Of a stretch of 50,674 nucleotides of DNA, positions 1 to 8,844 are shown piece after piece (within the stretch, counting starts at the first letter, position 1; every line of letters starts with the position of its first letter). The translations under genes were made by a program, and so were the position numbers. This stretch comes from an uncultured Acidobacteriota bacterium (lineage in GTDB: Bacteria > Acidobacteriota > Thermoanaerobaculia > Gp7-AA8). The notes beneath the pieces were generated by a model. The model had not been told where the DNA came from. It did not search any database and was given only the letters and a program-made list of their open reading frames with translations. The DNA lies in the NCBI GenBank assembly GCA_937870635.1, contig CALMZP010000170.1:1-50674 (forward strand). Reading direction: 5' to 3'.

Positions 1-49
1 CACACCAATTCTGGAAGAAAAGTTGTTTTTCCAGACCTGACACCATGAC
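1..49. repeat. P1 palindrome, right half (cut by window edge)
   Basis: These 49 bases are identical to the right arm of the palindrome at 49548-49655, ending in CCATGAC. The left arm must lie outside the window. Four bases separate it from the stop codon of the minus-strand lipid kinase gene. The ATG in the arm opens only a spurious short reading frame. Confidence 0.9.
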
Positions 50-53
50 AAAC

Positions 54-941
54 TCAGATCCGTATTCTCGCGCGCGGCATGAGCACGCGCAGCGAGCGGG
101 GCACGACCTTCACGGCCAGCGTCTCCGGCAGCGTGATCGGCTCGCCATCGACATGAGCGGGTCCGGCGGCGGCGCGGCGGATCTTCACGTCGCGAGCCTG
201 GATGAACCGCACGCCTTTCGAACGCAGGAACGTGCCGTCGAAGAGGCGCATCAGCATCCTCGGCGCCGAGAACCACGATGCTGATTCGATGATCACCACG
301 TCCAGCAGCCCGTCCTGCAGCGATGCGAGCGGTGCGATACGCGCGTTGTTTCCGTACTGGCTCGAGTTCGCGATCGCGAGAACGAGTGCCTGCCTCCGCT
401 GCTTCGCTCCATCGATCTCGATCTCGTATTCCTCGGCTCTGAATCCGAGGAACGTCCGAAGGCCGAGACGGACATAGGTGCGCGGGCCTCGGATCGTGCT
501 CGTCGCGAATCGCTCGGCGATCGTCGCATCGAGTCCGATGCCCATCACGCCGAAGAAGGGGAGACCGTTCACGGTCGCGCTGTCGATCGTCTCGATCACG
601 CCGTCGCGACATGTGGCGAGAGCCGCTTCCGCGGTCAGAGGGATGCCGAGGTGCCGCGCCAGGCCGTTGCCTGATCCGGCCGGGATGATCCCCAGCGCGA
701 GCTCGGTGTGCACGAGACGCTTCGCAATCTCGTGCACCGTTCCGTCGCCGCCTACGGCGTAAACGACCTCCACTCCGCTTCGCGAGGCGGTAGCGATGAT
801 TCCGTCGAGATCGTCCTTCGACTCGCAGCTCGTCACGTCGGCTTCGGCCGCCCACCCCGCACACCCGAGCCGGATTGCTTCGGCCATGTTGTCACGGCGC
901 CGCCTTCCCGATCGCGGGTTCAGGATGAAGAGCGATTTCAG
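54..941 (-). CDS. Diacylglycerol kinase family lipid kinase (DgkB/YegS type)
   Basis: Cytosolic or membrane-associated kinase expected to phosphorylate diacylglycerol or a related lipid or sphingoid base. The nucleotide loop GGDGT lies near residues 64-68, followed by PAGSGNGLARHLG, the usual second motif. Only the DAGK catalytic domain and the beta-sandwich C-terminal half are present, giving about 295 residues, normal for the family. The first ATG at 887 would remove the conserved N-terminal strand. Reading upstream in frame gives LKSLFILNPRSGRRRRDN, and NPRSG is the family's first motif. I therefore place the start at a CTG at 941-939. It overlaps the marC stop as CTGA and has an AAGG seven bases upstream. 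The CTG start is inference; the upstream conserved residues are visible. It is the last gene of the addB-addA-marC-dgk run. Confidence 0.85.
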   Translation of the reverse strand: MKSLFILNPRSGRRRRDNMAEAIRLGCAGWAAEADVTSCESKDDLDGIIATASRSGVEVVYAVGGDGTVHEIAKRLVHTELALGIIPAGSGNGLARHLGIPLTAEAALATCRDGVIETIDSATVNGLPFFGVMGIGLDATIAERFATSTIRGPRTYVRLGLRTFLGFRAEEYEIEIDGAKQRRQALVLAIANSSQYGNNARIAPLASLQDGLLDVVIIESASWFSAPRMLMRLFDGTFLRSKGVRFIQARDVKIRRAAAGPAHVDGEPITLPETLAVKVVPRSLRVLMPRARIRI

Positions 942-1606
942 GACGCCGCCTTCAAGATGTCGGTGAGGATCGGGCGGATGCCGTTGATGATGAACTGGAT
1001 TCCGATCGCGCCCAGTAGCAAAGCCATGATCTTGGAAAAGACGGCGCGCCCGCGGTCACCCATCACGTGAGAGAGCGGCAGCGCGGCGAGCAGAACGACG
1101 TACGTGAGGAAACCGGCAGCGCAGATGGCGACGACCACGGCGGCCTTCTGTTCGAAGCGCGGGTAGAGGTTGACGAGGACCATCGTGGAGGTGATGGCGC
1201 CGGGGCCGGCGATCATCGGGATCCCCAGCGGCACGATGGCGATCGACGACGGATCGAGCTCGGCCTTCTTCACGTCCTGATCCTCCACCTTCTTCGTCCC
1301 CCCCACCTCGGACGCATGCTCGATGTCTTCAAAGAGGACGCGCAGCGCATTGGTGAGGAAGATGATGCCGCCCATGATCTGGAACGCCGGGACGGTGATG
1401 CCGAAGAAGCTGAACAGGTAGTTGCCGGCAAAGAGGAAGGTCGTCAGGACGACGACGGACGTCATGGACGCGAACAGCGCGACGGAAGCGCGGCCGCGGA
1501 ACGAAACCCGGTCCGTGAGCGCCACGAACGAAGGCACCACGGCGAGCGGATTCACCATCGCGATCAGCGCGGTGAAGGAGAGGATGACGACATCGGCAAA
1601 CGGCAT
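938..1606 (-). CDS. MarC family integral membrane protein
   Basis: A multi-pass inner-membrane protein of about 222 residues, with roughly six hydrophobic segments and the family motif NPLAVVPSFVALT close to the N terminus. The family was once linked to multiple antibiotic resistance, but its transport function is unproven. The frame runs upstream to 1684, but those extra codons (MDFGFWI and so on) come from the heptamer array at 1627-1694. I therefore chose the ATG at 1606, which starts MPFADVVILSFTAL. Its stop overlaps the likely CTG start of the lipid kinase gene, so the two are probably translationally coupled. No strong ribosome binding site is visible. Confidence 0.85.
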   Translation of the reverse strand: MPFADVVILSFTALIAMVNPLAVVPSFVALTDRVSFRGRASVALFASMTSVVVLTTFLFAGNYLFSFFGITVPAFQIMGGIIFLTNALRVLFEDIEHASEVGGTKKVEDQDVKKAELDPSSIAIVPLGIPMIAGPGAITSTMVLVNLYPRFEQKAAVVVAICAAGFLTYVVLLAALPLSHVMGDRGRAVFSKIMALLLGAIGIQFIINGIRPILTDILKAAS

Positions 1607-1626
1607 CGGGCGGATTATGACGGGGT

Positions 1627-1694
1627 ATTTTGGATTTTGGATTTTGGATTGGGATTTGAGGCCAATCCAAAATCCAAAATCCAAAATCCAAAAT
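1627..1694. repeat. TTTTGGA heptamer array, inverted pair (H1)
   Basis: Three to four copies of ATTTTGG run left to right, then a 13-base spacer, then about four copies of the complement (AATCCAA and so on). A long AT-rich hairpin could form. The array starts three bases after the addA stop codon on the minus strand and lies upstream of marC. Confidence 0.95.
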
Positions 1695-1697
1695 CAA

Positions 1698-4600
1698 CTA
1701 CTTGATCATCACCAATTCATCGTTCTCCGCATCCACATACCAGATCCAGCCTTCGCAGTCCCGGCCGGTCATCGTGGCGATGGCGCGGCAGTAGCGACGG
1801 ACCTGCTCCTGGTCGGCGAGGAGGCGCTTGGGGGCTGGCGCGCCGCTCTTGTAGTCGACGACGATCTCGCGGCCGTCCTCGCGGATGAGACGGTCGATCC
1901 GCTTCTCGACGAGCTTTCCGGTCTCGTCGGTGAACGTAATCGGAAGTTCGCGGCCGAGGGTGGTGGCGCGTTCGAGGCGGGCGAAGGTGGGGGAGGCGCG
2001 GAGCGCGGTGATGCGCTTCCGCGCGATCTCGACCGCTGATGGTGACGCTGCAACCTCGCCCGCCAGGCGGGCCAGCAGCGTTTCGGAGTCAGAGGCTGTG
2101 TCCCATCGCTCGAGGAAGCGGTGGAGGAGGATGCCGGCCAGGCGATTCTTCGATGACGCGCGGGCCTGCGCTGCCTCGGCCGCGGTGAGCGCGGTTTCCG
2201 ATCGGGGCGGCGGTGCGAGCGATGGCTCGACGATCGCACCGGCGGCGAGCGACTCTTCGAGTGCAGCGTCACGAAGGCGGCGCACCGTCCGCCGGGTGAC
2301 GTCGCGGACCGCCACTTTCTCGAACGCAACCGGCAGTTCCGTACCCGCGACGTTCATTCTCTTCACAACGCGGCCGGGATCGGCCGGCCACAGCGAGTCG
2401 AATGAATCCTTCTCGAACCCGAACGGGGCCGCCAGGCATCCGAAGAAACCATTCTTCTGGAACGAGGATGTGTTGCAGACGAACACCACGTCGGTGATGG
2501 CGCGGGTCACGGCCACGTAGAAGAGGCGCCGTGTCTCCGCTTCCTCACGTTCGCCGGAGACGGATTTCAACCGCTGGCGGCCGGGCGTGAAGCGATAGTG
2601 AGCGGAGATGGACTGAGCGCGCCCAGTCATGACCAGGCTGCGCGGATCTTCCACGACGAAGAGGCTCTGCTTGTCACCGACCTTCGTCGGGAAGATGAGA
2701 TCGGGGAGGATGACGGTCTCGAATTCCAGCCCCTTCGCCGCGTGCACCGTCATGATGCGCACGGCGTTGCTGTCGTCGTCGGCGAGGCTCGGCTCGGTTT
2801 CGTCGGGCTCTTCGCGGCGCCGCTCGATCTCGTCGACGAACTGCCGGAGCGATCCGCCGATCTTCTCGTCGTACTGGAAAGCGATCGTGCGCAGGTGCTC
2901 GAGATGCCGCCGGGCCCGCCGTCCGTCGACCAGCGCGTCGTATGTGGCTTCGATCGCGGTCGATTCCACGAGCAGGTCGAGGGTACCGCTGACGGTGAGG
3001 TGCGCGGCGGCCTCGCGATAGGCATTGATGGCGACGAGAAACTCGCGCCACGCCTTTGGCGCATCGGCCGGTTCGCCCGCGAAGAGCGAGCCTTCCACGA
3101 TCTCCTGATCGGTCAGCGCGAAGTAGGGCGTTCTGGCCGCCGAGATCTCCGCGCCCCGATCGAACGGCCTCGCGATCGCGCGAAGCACCGCCACGGCGTC
3201 GACCGGAGCACGGCGTTCGAGGAACGCTTTCGTCGGCGGGAGCACGTACTCGATGCCGTAGCGGTCGAAGGTGTCGAGGTAATCGTCGAGCTTCGTCGTG
3301 CGGCGGAAGAGGATGGCAAAACGGCGCAGGTCTCTGCCCGCCCGATCGCGGTTCTCTTCGATCCACTCCGCCACCGCCTCGGCCTCGCTCAGGTGCCGGT
3401 CGGACTTCTCGTCGTGAGCCGAATGCAGGAAGGTGATGCGCGGACGGCCGTCGTCGGCGAAGTCGTGCTTTCCTGCCTGCAGCGCGCGATAAGGCGGGCG
3501 GAAGACGTTGGCGTCCGAGTCCGCGTTCGCGAATACGGCGGTGAAGATCGCGTTGATGGCGGCGAGCAGCGGCGGCTCGCTCCGGTAATGCTCGCGGATG
3601 ACGCGCTCTTCGGCTCCCGAACCGATGAGCCGCGCCGTCATCGATCGATACGTCTCCGGATCGGCGCGGCGGAAGCCGTAGATCGACTGCTTCGGATCGC
3701 CGACGACGGTGACTTTTCCCGGCACCCACGTCCCTGTGCTGTCGGTGCCGAGCTTTTCGAGAATGCGCGCCTGCGTCCGGTCGGTGTCCTGAAACTCGTC
3801 GACGAAGATGTAGTCGAACTGCTGGCGCACACGCTCGAGCACTGGGCGCTGCTGCAGAAGCTCCGCGGTGCGGAGAAGGAGATCGTCGAAGTCGACGACG
3901 CCGAGCTTCCGCTTCTCGCGATCGAGGAAGTCGATGAACCGCCGCGTCAGCGCATGGATGGCTACCGTCGAGCGATGCCTCAGCAGGCGCTCGTAGATCG
4001 AGCTTCCCTTGCTGTTCTCCGTACGCAGAACCAGGAGCGCCTTTTTCAGCGCGGGGTCGCGGGGAAGGTTCGCTTCGCGCATCGGCGTAGCGATCGGCGC
4101 GAAGTATTCGAGCCACTCATCGAGCGAAGCGCCGCGCGGCGCTACGGCTCCCTGGATGTAGCGGAAAACGGGCGCGCCCTCTGATTCCTTGATGCTGGAG
4201 ATATCGGCGCGGCGGATGATCGCAATGCTCTCGGTGAGGTCGCCCTCGATCTCGGCGAGCGACCCGAAGTCGTAGTCCGCCTCCATCAGAAGGTCGCGCC
4301 GCGCCAGGAGCGAGAAAACGAGGTCGCGAATCTGGAAAAGGTATCCGACGTGAGCGAGGAGGAACTCCCACTCCTGCAGCGATTGATTGGTCGGATGCAG
4401 GCGCGTCTCCTCGTCGAACCAGGCGTCGTAAAGCTGTCCGTAAAGGAGCGAGCGCTCGAACCCTTCGACGATCTTGAACCGCGGATCGAGGCCGGCCTCG
4501 ATCGGATAGCCGCGGAGGATGCTCTGGCAGAACGAGTGGATCGTCTGCGAACGGATCGAATCGATACGAGCCAGCTGGCGCTGACAGGCATCGCGGAACG

Positions 4601-4925
4601 CTTCGCGCCTTCCATCGGGGACGGTGAAGAGCGGGGTCGAGGAGCCGACCGGCCAGCACACACGCTCGTCATCGAAGTGCACCTCCAGCTCCGCGAGCGC
4701 CGCGTGAATGCGGTCGGCGATCTCACCGGCGGCCTTCTCCGTGAACGTCATCAGTACGATGCGCTCCGGCGCCAGATTCTCGTCCCCCAGCAGCAGCTTC
4801 AGTACCTCGGCCACGATCGCCGAGGTCTTGCCGGTTCCAGCGCCGGCTTCGACGACGAGATTCCGCCGCGACGGAGGAGGCGTCGTCGTCAGGAACGGCA
4901 GCGCGTGCTGCAGTGGCGTGCTCAT
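1698..4925 (-). CDS. addA: UvrD-like helicase/nuclease, AddA type
   Basis: ATP-dependent DNA helicase with a C-terminal nuclease, the motor subunit of an AddAB-like complex that resects double-strand breaks for RecA. In the 1075 residues I see Walker A GAGTGKT (28-34), helicase motif II VDEFQDT (375-381), motif III VVGDPKQSIYGFR (407-419), and motif V/VI regions TVHAAKGLEFETVILP and LFYVAVTRA. At the C terminus is a PD-(D/E)XK nuclease core (REIVVDYKSG). The length fits AddA or RecB. The start codon overlaps the addB stop as ATGA, so the pair is co-translated. The TAG stop is followed at once by heptamer array H1. RecB naming is possible, but the partner also has a nuclease domain, which favours AddA. 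Confidence 0.9.
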   Translation of the reverse strand: MSTPLQHALPFLTTTPPPSRRNLVVEAGAGTGKTSAIVAEVLKLLLGDENLAPERIVLMTFTEKAAGEIADRIHAALAELEVHFDDERVCWPVGSSTPLFTVPDGRREAFRDACQRQLARIDSIRSQTIHSFCQSILRGYPIEAGLDPRFKIVEGFERSLLYGQLYDAWFDEETRLHPTNQSLQEWEFLLAHVGYLFQIRDLVFSLLARRDLLMEADYDFGSLAEIEGDLTESIAIIRRADISSIKESEGAPVFRYIQGAVAPRGASLDEWLEYFAPIATPMREANLPRDPALKKALLVLRTENSKGSSIYERLLRHRSTVAIHALTRRFIDFLDREKRKLGVVDFDDLLLRTAELLQQRPVLERVRQQFDYIFVDEFQDTDRTQARILEKLGTDSTGTWVPGKVTVVGDPKQSIYGFRRADPETYRSMTARLIGSGAEERVIREHYRSEPPLLAAINAIFTAVFANADSDANVFRPPYRALQAGKHDFADDGRPRITFLHSAHDEKSDRHLSEAEAVAEWIEENRDRAGRDLRRFAILFRRTTKLDDYLDTFDRYGIEYVLPPTKAFLERRAPVDAVAVLRAIARPFDRGAEISAARTPYFALTDQEIVEGSLFAGEPADAPKAWREFLVAINAYREAAAHLTVSGTLDLLVESTAIEATYDALVDGRRARRHLEHLRTIAFQYDEKIGGSLRQFVDEIERRREEPDETEPSLADDDSNAVRIMTVHAAKGLEFETVILPDLIFPTKVGDKQSLFVVEDPRSLVMTGRAQSISAHYRFTPGRQRLKSVSGEREEAETRRLFYVAVTRAITDVVFVCNTSSFQKNGFFGCLAAPFGFEKDSFDSLWPADPGRVVKRMNVAGTELPVAFEKVAVRDVTRRTVRRLRDAALEESLAAGAIVEPSLAPPPRSETALTAAEAAQARASSKNRLAGILLHRFLERWDTASDSETLLARLAGEVAASPSAVEIARKRITALRASPTFARLERATTLGRELPITFTDETGKLVEKRIDRLIREDGREIVVDYKSGAPAPKRLLADQEQVRRYCRAIATMTGRDCEGWIWYVDAENDELVMIK

Positions 4926-7837
4926 GACCGCGACTCCAGCAGCGTACGGGGGTCGCCCGTCTCGAGAGCGGCGCGGCGCTCGTCAGGATCGTGCCTCGTG
5001 CGGCAGGAGTGGTTGACCGGGCAGTATTTGCACGAGTTGAAATCCTTGTCGAACTCGTTCGGGAAGGCAGGGAACGCGCCGGTCATGATCGCGTTCACGA
5101 AGATCTCCAGCGTCTGGCGCAGCCTCTCCTCGGTGTCGCCGAGCTCGAACGCGAATTTGTCGAGCGACGTCTCCGTCCTGGCGATCGGCTTGATCGTGCC
5201 CGACACCGCGGCGGGCGGCAGCTCGAAGAACGACGCCACCGCCATCGCGTAAAGCGGCAGTTGCAGCCGCACGCCACGATCGATCCTGGGACCGAGTCCT
5301 TCGTGGCGGAGGGCTTTGCCCGATTTGTAGTCGACGATGCGGTAGTGGCCGTGGCCGATGTCGATGCGATCGATTGTTCCTTCGACGCGAATCGCAACGC
5401 CGTTCGTCTCCACGATGAACGGCTCCGGGTGGTCGGGTGCGCGGCGCTTGTGCTTTGCGCCGAACCTGTATTCGAAGTGAGCCGGCATGAGCTCCCGCTC
5501 GAGGATGTCGGCCAGGTCGGCGGCCACGAACGCGCGCAGCACTCGTTTGGTGGCCCGGCGCTCCATGGCGCGCATCGAGCGGTTGAAGGCCGGGATCGTT
5601 TCCTCGAACCTGTCGAACTCCTCGTCGATGATCTGGTCGAGGCGCTCGCGAAGGACTTCGGTCAGGCGGGGCAGGTCGTGCGCCGCTTCCCGGATCTCCG
5701 ATTCGGGAACGGATCGATAGAAGCGCTCGAGCACCTGATGGTCGAGGATGCCCTTCTCGCGATGATTGATCTGCACCTCGCGATCGGGATTGTCGATGTC
5801 CGAAACGCCGAGGAGATGTTTGAGGAGGAACTTCTGCGGGCATTCGCCGAAGTCTTCCAGCTGCGTCGGCGAGATGGATTGCAGCGCCGCCCGCGTGCGC
5901 TCGTGGAGGAGGGGCGTGTCCACGTAGCCGTCGAAGGGGGAGCCGGAGCCGGCCAGCGCGAACAGCTGCAGTGAGCGAGTGGAGCGCGGGCGACCTCGCC
6001 CGCGATCGTGACTTCCCTCCTGCGACGCGGGCGAGGTCGCCCGCGCTCCACTTGCAAACGCCGAGAACCGCTTGAGGATCGCCGTCTTCTCAGCGGGAAC
6101 TTCCAGAATGGCGAAGGCCTTGAGAGCCGCCGAGGGGCGGAGCGGTTTGCCGAAGCCGTCGCTCGAGGCGTAGCTGAAATGGGTGGTCGTGCGGCCTCGC
6201 ATCAGTTCGAAGAGCAGCGTTTCTTCGTCGCGACCGTTGCCGATCTCGCGGATGCCGAGGGTGCGGCGGTCGGAGTCGGGGAGGAGGGGATCTTCGGTCC
6301 GGCGCTGCGGCAGCACGTCGTCCTGCATGCGGATGACGAACAGCTCCGCAAACGTGCGGCCGCGGAGGCGCATGACGTCGCCGAGCCATACGGTGGGGAG
6401 ATCGGAAACGGCGGGAGCGTCGAGCGTGACCTGCTCGATCGCGTCGACGACGAAGCGGGTGTCGAGCGGGCGGTTCCACCGCTCGGCACGGGCGAACATC
6501 CGCGCAATCTCGTCGAGTGCCTGCACGGCGGCGAGGTCGCTCGCATCCTCGATCCGAAATTGCTCGACGATCCGCGAGAGCGCGGACGCGTCGATGCGCT
6601 CGGTGAGCTTCTCGAGCTCCGCGACGAGGGCCACGTAATCCCTGATGACGAAGGAGGTCGCCGCGCGGTGCTCGAGCGTGGCGCCGCGGCCGCCGGCGAT
6701 GTGGGCGCGGCGCGTCTCGTAGTCGGCTTTGTCGGGATTGACGCGGGTCTGCGTTCGCAGGCCGCCGCGGACGAGCTCCAGAACCTCTGCGCGCGGAAAG
6801 TCGCGCTCGCGCAGCGACAGCAGCGTGACGAGGCCGCGGCCGAAGCGATGGGCGATGAGCGGGATGGAAGGGCGGGTGGAAAAGGCGAAGCCATGCGCGC
6901 GGGCGAAGCGGTCGAGGAGGGCGACGTCGTACGGCTCGAGAGATCGGGCCGCGACGCCGATCGACGAGGGATCGACGCCGGCGGCGAGGCGCGCGGCGAT
7001 GGCCACGGTGGTCGAGCGGGCTTCGTCCTCGCGTGTGCGATGTTCGTCGATCGACCAGGAGAGTTTGCGGATCTCGATCGACTTGTCGCGCGGAGAGAGC
7101 GGCGCGCCGGCAAAACGCTGCAGGAACGGGGTGGCGAAGGTATAGGCGGCGGCGCGGTGGGGATCGACCGGGACGTGGATCGCTTCCACCTTCTCTACTG
7201 CCTGTAGAGCTTCAATGACCGCAAACTGCGCTCCGGTCATGTCGTAAAAGCCCGCGACGATCTGGGGCGGGACGGCCGCGCCGGAGCGAACGGCCTTCGC
7301 CGCCGTGGCGAGAAGGTCGGCGGGATCGATCGCGCCGAGCTTCGCGATCAGCCGTTCATACTCCTCCCACGCTTTGACGATGGCGCGAAGGCGGTCGCGG
7401 TTGCGCAGCGCGTCCGATTTCGAGCGCGCGGCGATGCCGCTCACGGTCTGCCCCGCGTCGCGAACGTCGCGATAGGAACGCTCGAGCATCGCCGGCGTCC
7501 CGCGGGTCTCCATCATCGGATGATCCACGGTGCGCGCGGCCGCGCGCATGGCCAAACGCCGCTCCGCCGGCGTCGCGACCCTTGGATATTCACCACGGTC
7601 GTTGAGGATGCGCTGGGCGAGCGATTCGACCGTGTGCAGCCGCAGCGCGGCGATGCCGTTCGGCGCGCGCACGGCCAGCTCTGCCTGGATCGCGCGCGCG
7701 ACGCCACTCGACGCGACGATCACTTCCAGCTGCCACGGCGCGAGCGGATCGGCTCCCGCTCGCGATGTGGCGAGCCGCTCGGCGATCGAGCGGGCGAGGT
7801 CGTCGTATGTCTGGAGAAAAAGGGGAGAACCGGGCAT
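4922..7837 (-). CDS. addB: AddB-like nuclease subunit with 4Fe-4S cysteines
   Basis: Partner of the AddA-like helicase in break resection. The C terminus carries a PD-(D/E)XK nuclease (HYRIVDYKSGK) bracketed by AddB-type iron-sulfur cysteines: one in GECPQKF near residue 665 and three in CKYCPVNHSC (936, 939, 945). The N terminus has no GxxGxGKT. Instead it has VIVASSGVARAIQAELA, which resembles the degenerate RecC start, so this subunit probably does not hydrolyse ATP. Residues of about 596-620, rich in Arg, Ser and Gly, are encoded by a 75-bp palindrome inserted in frame (see 5978-6052). At 971 residues it is near usual AddB length. The start is the ATG at 7837. The stop overlaps the addA start by 4 bp. 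Confidence 0.85.
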   Translation of the reverse strand: MPGSPLFLQTYDDLARSIAERLATSRAGADPLAPWQLEVIVASSGVARAIQAELAVRAPNGIAALRLHTVESLAQRILNDRGEYPRVATPAERRLAMRAAARTVDHPMMETRGTPAMLERSYRDVRDAGQTVSGIAARSKSDALRNRDRLRAIVKAWEEYERLIAKLGAIDPADLLATAAKAVRSGAAVPPQIVAGFYDMTGAQFAVIEALQAVEKVEAIHVPVDPHRAAAYTFATPFLQRFAGAPLSPRDKSIEIRKLSWSIDEHRTREDEARSTTVAIAARLAAGVDPSSIGVAARSLEPYDVALLDRFARAHGFAFSTRPSIPLIAHRFGRGLVTLLSLRERDFPRAEVLELVRGGLRTQTRVNPDKADYETRRAHIAGGRGATLEHRAATSFVIRDYVALVAELEKLTERIDASALSRIVEQFRIEDASDLAAVQALDEIARMFARAERWNRPLDTRFVVDAIEQVTLDAPAVSDLPTVWLGDVMRLRGRTFAELFVIRMQDDVLPQRRTEDPLLPDSDRRTLGIREIGNGRDEETLLFELMRGRTTTHFSYASSDGFGKPLRPSAALKAFAILEVPAEKTAILKRFSAFASGARATSPASQEGSHDRGRGRPRSTRSLQLFALAGSGSPFDGYVDTPLLHERTRAALQSISPTQLEDFGECPQKFLLKHLLGVSDIDNPDREVQINHREKGILDHQVLERFYRSVPESEIREAAHDLPRLTEVLRERLDQIIDEEFDRFEETIPAFNRSMRAMERRATKRVLRAFVAADLADILERELMPAHFEYRFGAKHKRRAPDHPEPFIVETNGVAIRVEGTIDRIDIGHGHYRIVDYKSGKALRHEGLGPRIDRGVRLQLPLYAMAVASFFELPPAAVSGTIKPIARTETSLDKFAFELGDTEERLRQTLEIFVNAIMTGAFPAFPNEFDKDFNSCKYCPVNHSCRTRHDPDERRAALETGDPRTLLESRS
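5978..6052. repeat. P3 palindrome (GTGGAGC family) inside addB
   Basis: Two perfect 27-base arms (5978-6004 and 6026-6052) flank a 21-base loop. Each arm is itself nearly palindromic around GGGCGACCTCGCCC. The 75 bases equal 25 codons and keep the addB frame open. Related copies lie between genes at 7866, 27590 and 47378. Confidence 0.92.
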
Positions 7838-7865
7838 TAGTTATTGGAATTGTACGGGAGAAAGA

Positions 7866-7914
7866 GTGGAGCGCGGGCGATCCCGCCCGCGGGCGAGATC
7901 GCCCGCGGCTCCAC
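7866..7914. repeat. P3 palindrome (GTGGAGC family), intergenic
   Basis: A short copy: GTGGAGCGCGGGCGATC against its near complement ending GGCTCCAC. It lies in the 166-base gap between the divergent addB and vanZ-like genes. Nothing else recognisable is present there, although both promoters must be in this gap. Confidence 0.88.
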
Positions 7915-8003
7915 CTGTGTTCCGGGATCTAGCACGATTCTGGCACTTGGGCCCGTTTGTCCGATGCTGGCGAATCTGAACTCATTCGACATAATGCGCT
8001 CCC

Positions 8004-8477
8004 ATGGGAAAGAGGGAAGTGCGGGTGATCGTGGTCCCGAAGGCGGTCACGATTGCGCTCCTCGTCCTCGTGACGGCGGCGATGGCCGCGCTCCTCTATT
8101 TCCTGTCGGGGCGTACCTACGTCCGCGATTCGCACCCGGCGACGGAGCTTTTCCTGAGGCTTCTGCGCCGCGACGATCCGCCGCGCGACGCGATTCTCGT
8201 CGCGATCATGCCGATCTTCGTCAACGTCGTGGCGTACGTGCCCTGGGGTTTCCTGGCCTTCATCGCCATCGACTCGCCGAAGCGGCCGCGCTTGCGTTCG
8301 TATCTGATCACAATTGTCGCGGCGGCGATTCTCGCCGCGGCGATGTCGGTCTGGCAGGTGTTTCTGCCGACTCGCGTCACCAGCCCGGTCGACGCGATCG
8401 CGAATACACTTGGGGCGTTTGTGGGAGCCATCGGCGGACATCTCCGCAAGGAAATCCACGTCCGCTTCGAGCATTGA
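8004..8477 (+). CDS. VanZ-like membrane protein
   Basis: A 157-residue membrane protein with four predicted transmembrane segments. It has the VanZ-like pattern of an NVVAYVPWGFLAFIAID segment followed by a loop and a last helix carrying SPVDAIANTLGAFVGAIGG. VanZ relatives affect teicoplanin sensitivity in enterococci; in other bacteria the role is unknown. The ATG at 8004 is preceded by a palindrome and a short gap. The stop lies seven bases before the TTG start of the response regulator, so the two are probably co-transcribed. Neighbours give no hint of glycopeptide resistance. Confidence 0.8.
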   Translation: MGKREVRVIVVPKAVTIALLVLVTAAMAALLYFLSGRTYVRDSHPATELFLRLLRRDDPPRDAILVAIMPIFVNVVAYVPWGFLAFIAIDSPKRPRLRSYLITIVAAAILAAAMSVWQVFLPTRVTSPVDAIANTLGAFVGAIGGHLRKEIHVRFEH

Positions 8478-8484
8478 GGAACCA

Positions 8485-8844
8485 TTGATTCTCGTCGTTG
8501 AAGATGATCCGCAGGTGGCGCGCCTGATCGCGCTCGTGCTCGGCCGCAATGGCTACGAGTCGGAAGTCGTGGCCGATGGCCAGACGGCGATGTCGCGTGC
8601 CAGGGCGGCCAAACCGGAGATGATTTTCGCCGACCTCAGCATCGAGGGCATGGGAGGGCAGGCCCTGTGCAGTGCTCTCAAGGGGCAGCCGGAGACGAAG
8701 GGGATCCCCTTCGTGGTCGTGTCGGGTGACCGCGATATCGCCGAGAAAGCCCGGATCTGCGGGGCGGACGACTACATGGGCAAACCTTTTGAATTCGACG
8801 ACCTGGTCCGTCTCGTGAAGAAATATGCAAGAACTCAAGGCTGA
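8485..8844 (+). CDS. Single-domain response regulator (CheY-like)
   Basis: Phospho-receiver of 119 residues with no output domain. The acidic pair is at 7-8 (VVEDD), the phospho-acceptor Asp is at 50 (IFADLS), Ser at 80 takes the Thr/Ser position, and the conserved Lys is at 100 (MGKPFE). The frame is open far upstream, but those codons overlap the vanZ-like gene and make no sense. I chose TTG at 8485, which puts LILVVEDD at the N terminus and has GAGG five bases upstream. It overlaps the next gene by 20 bp. No histidine kinase is present in the window, so its partner kinase is unknown. The overlapping tail-anchored protein is a candidate target. Confidence 0.85.
   Translation: MILVVEDDPQVARLIALVLGRNGYESEVVADGQTAMSRARAAKPEMIFADLSIEGMGGQALCSALKGQPETKGIPFVVVSGDRDIAEKARICGADDYMGKPFEFDDLVRLVKKYARTQG

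Noticed and set aside
45-284. Small plus-strand frame starting in the P1 arm
   Set aside because: It runs opposite the lipid kinase gene and has no motif. The ATG is just part of the palindrome.
1621-1700. Proteins made from arrays (WILDFGFWI-type peptides)
   Set aside because: These peptides appear wherever TTTTGGA arrays are open in a frame and have no independent coding signal, except for the real in-frame tail of xdhC.
2674-4116. 480-codon minus-strand frame inside addA
   Set aside because: It is another phase of the same strand, Arg/Pro-rich with no motifs. The true frame has all helicase motifs.
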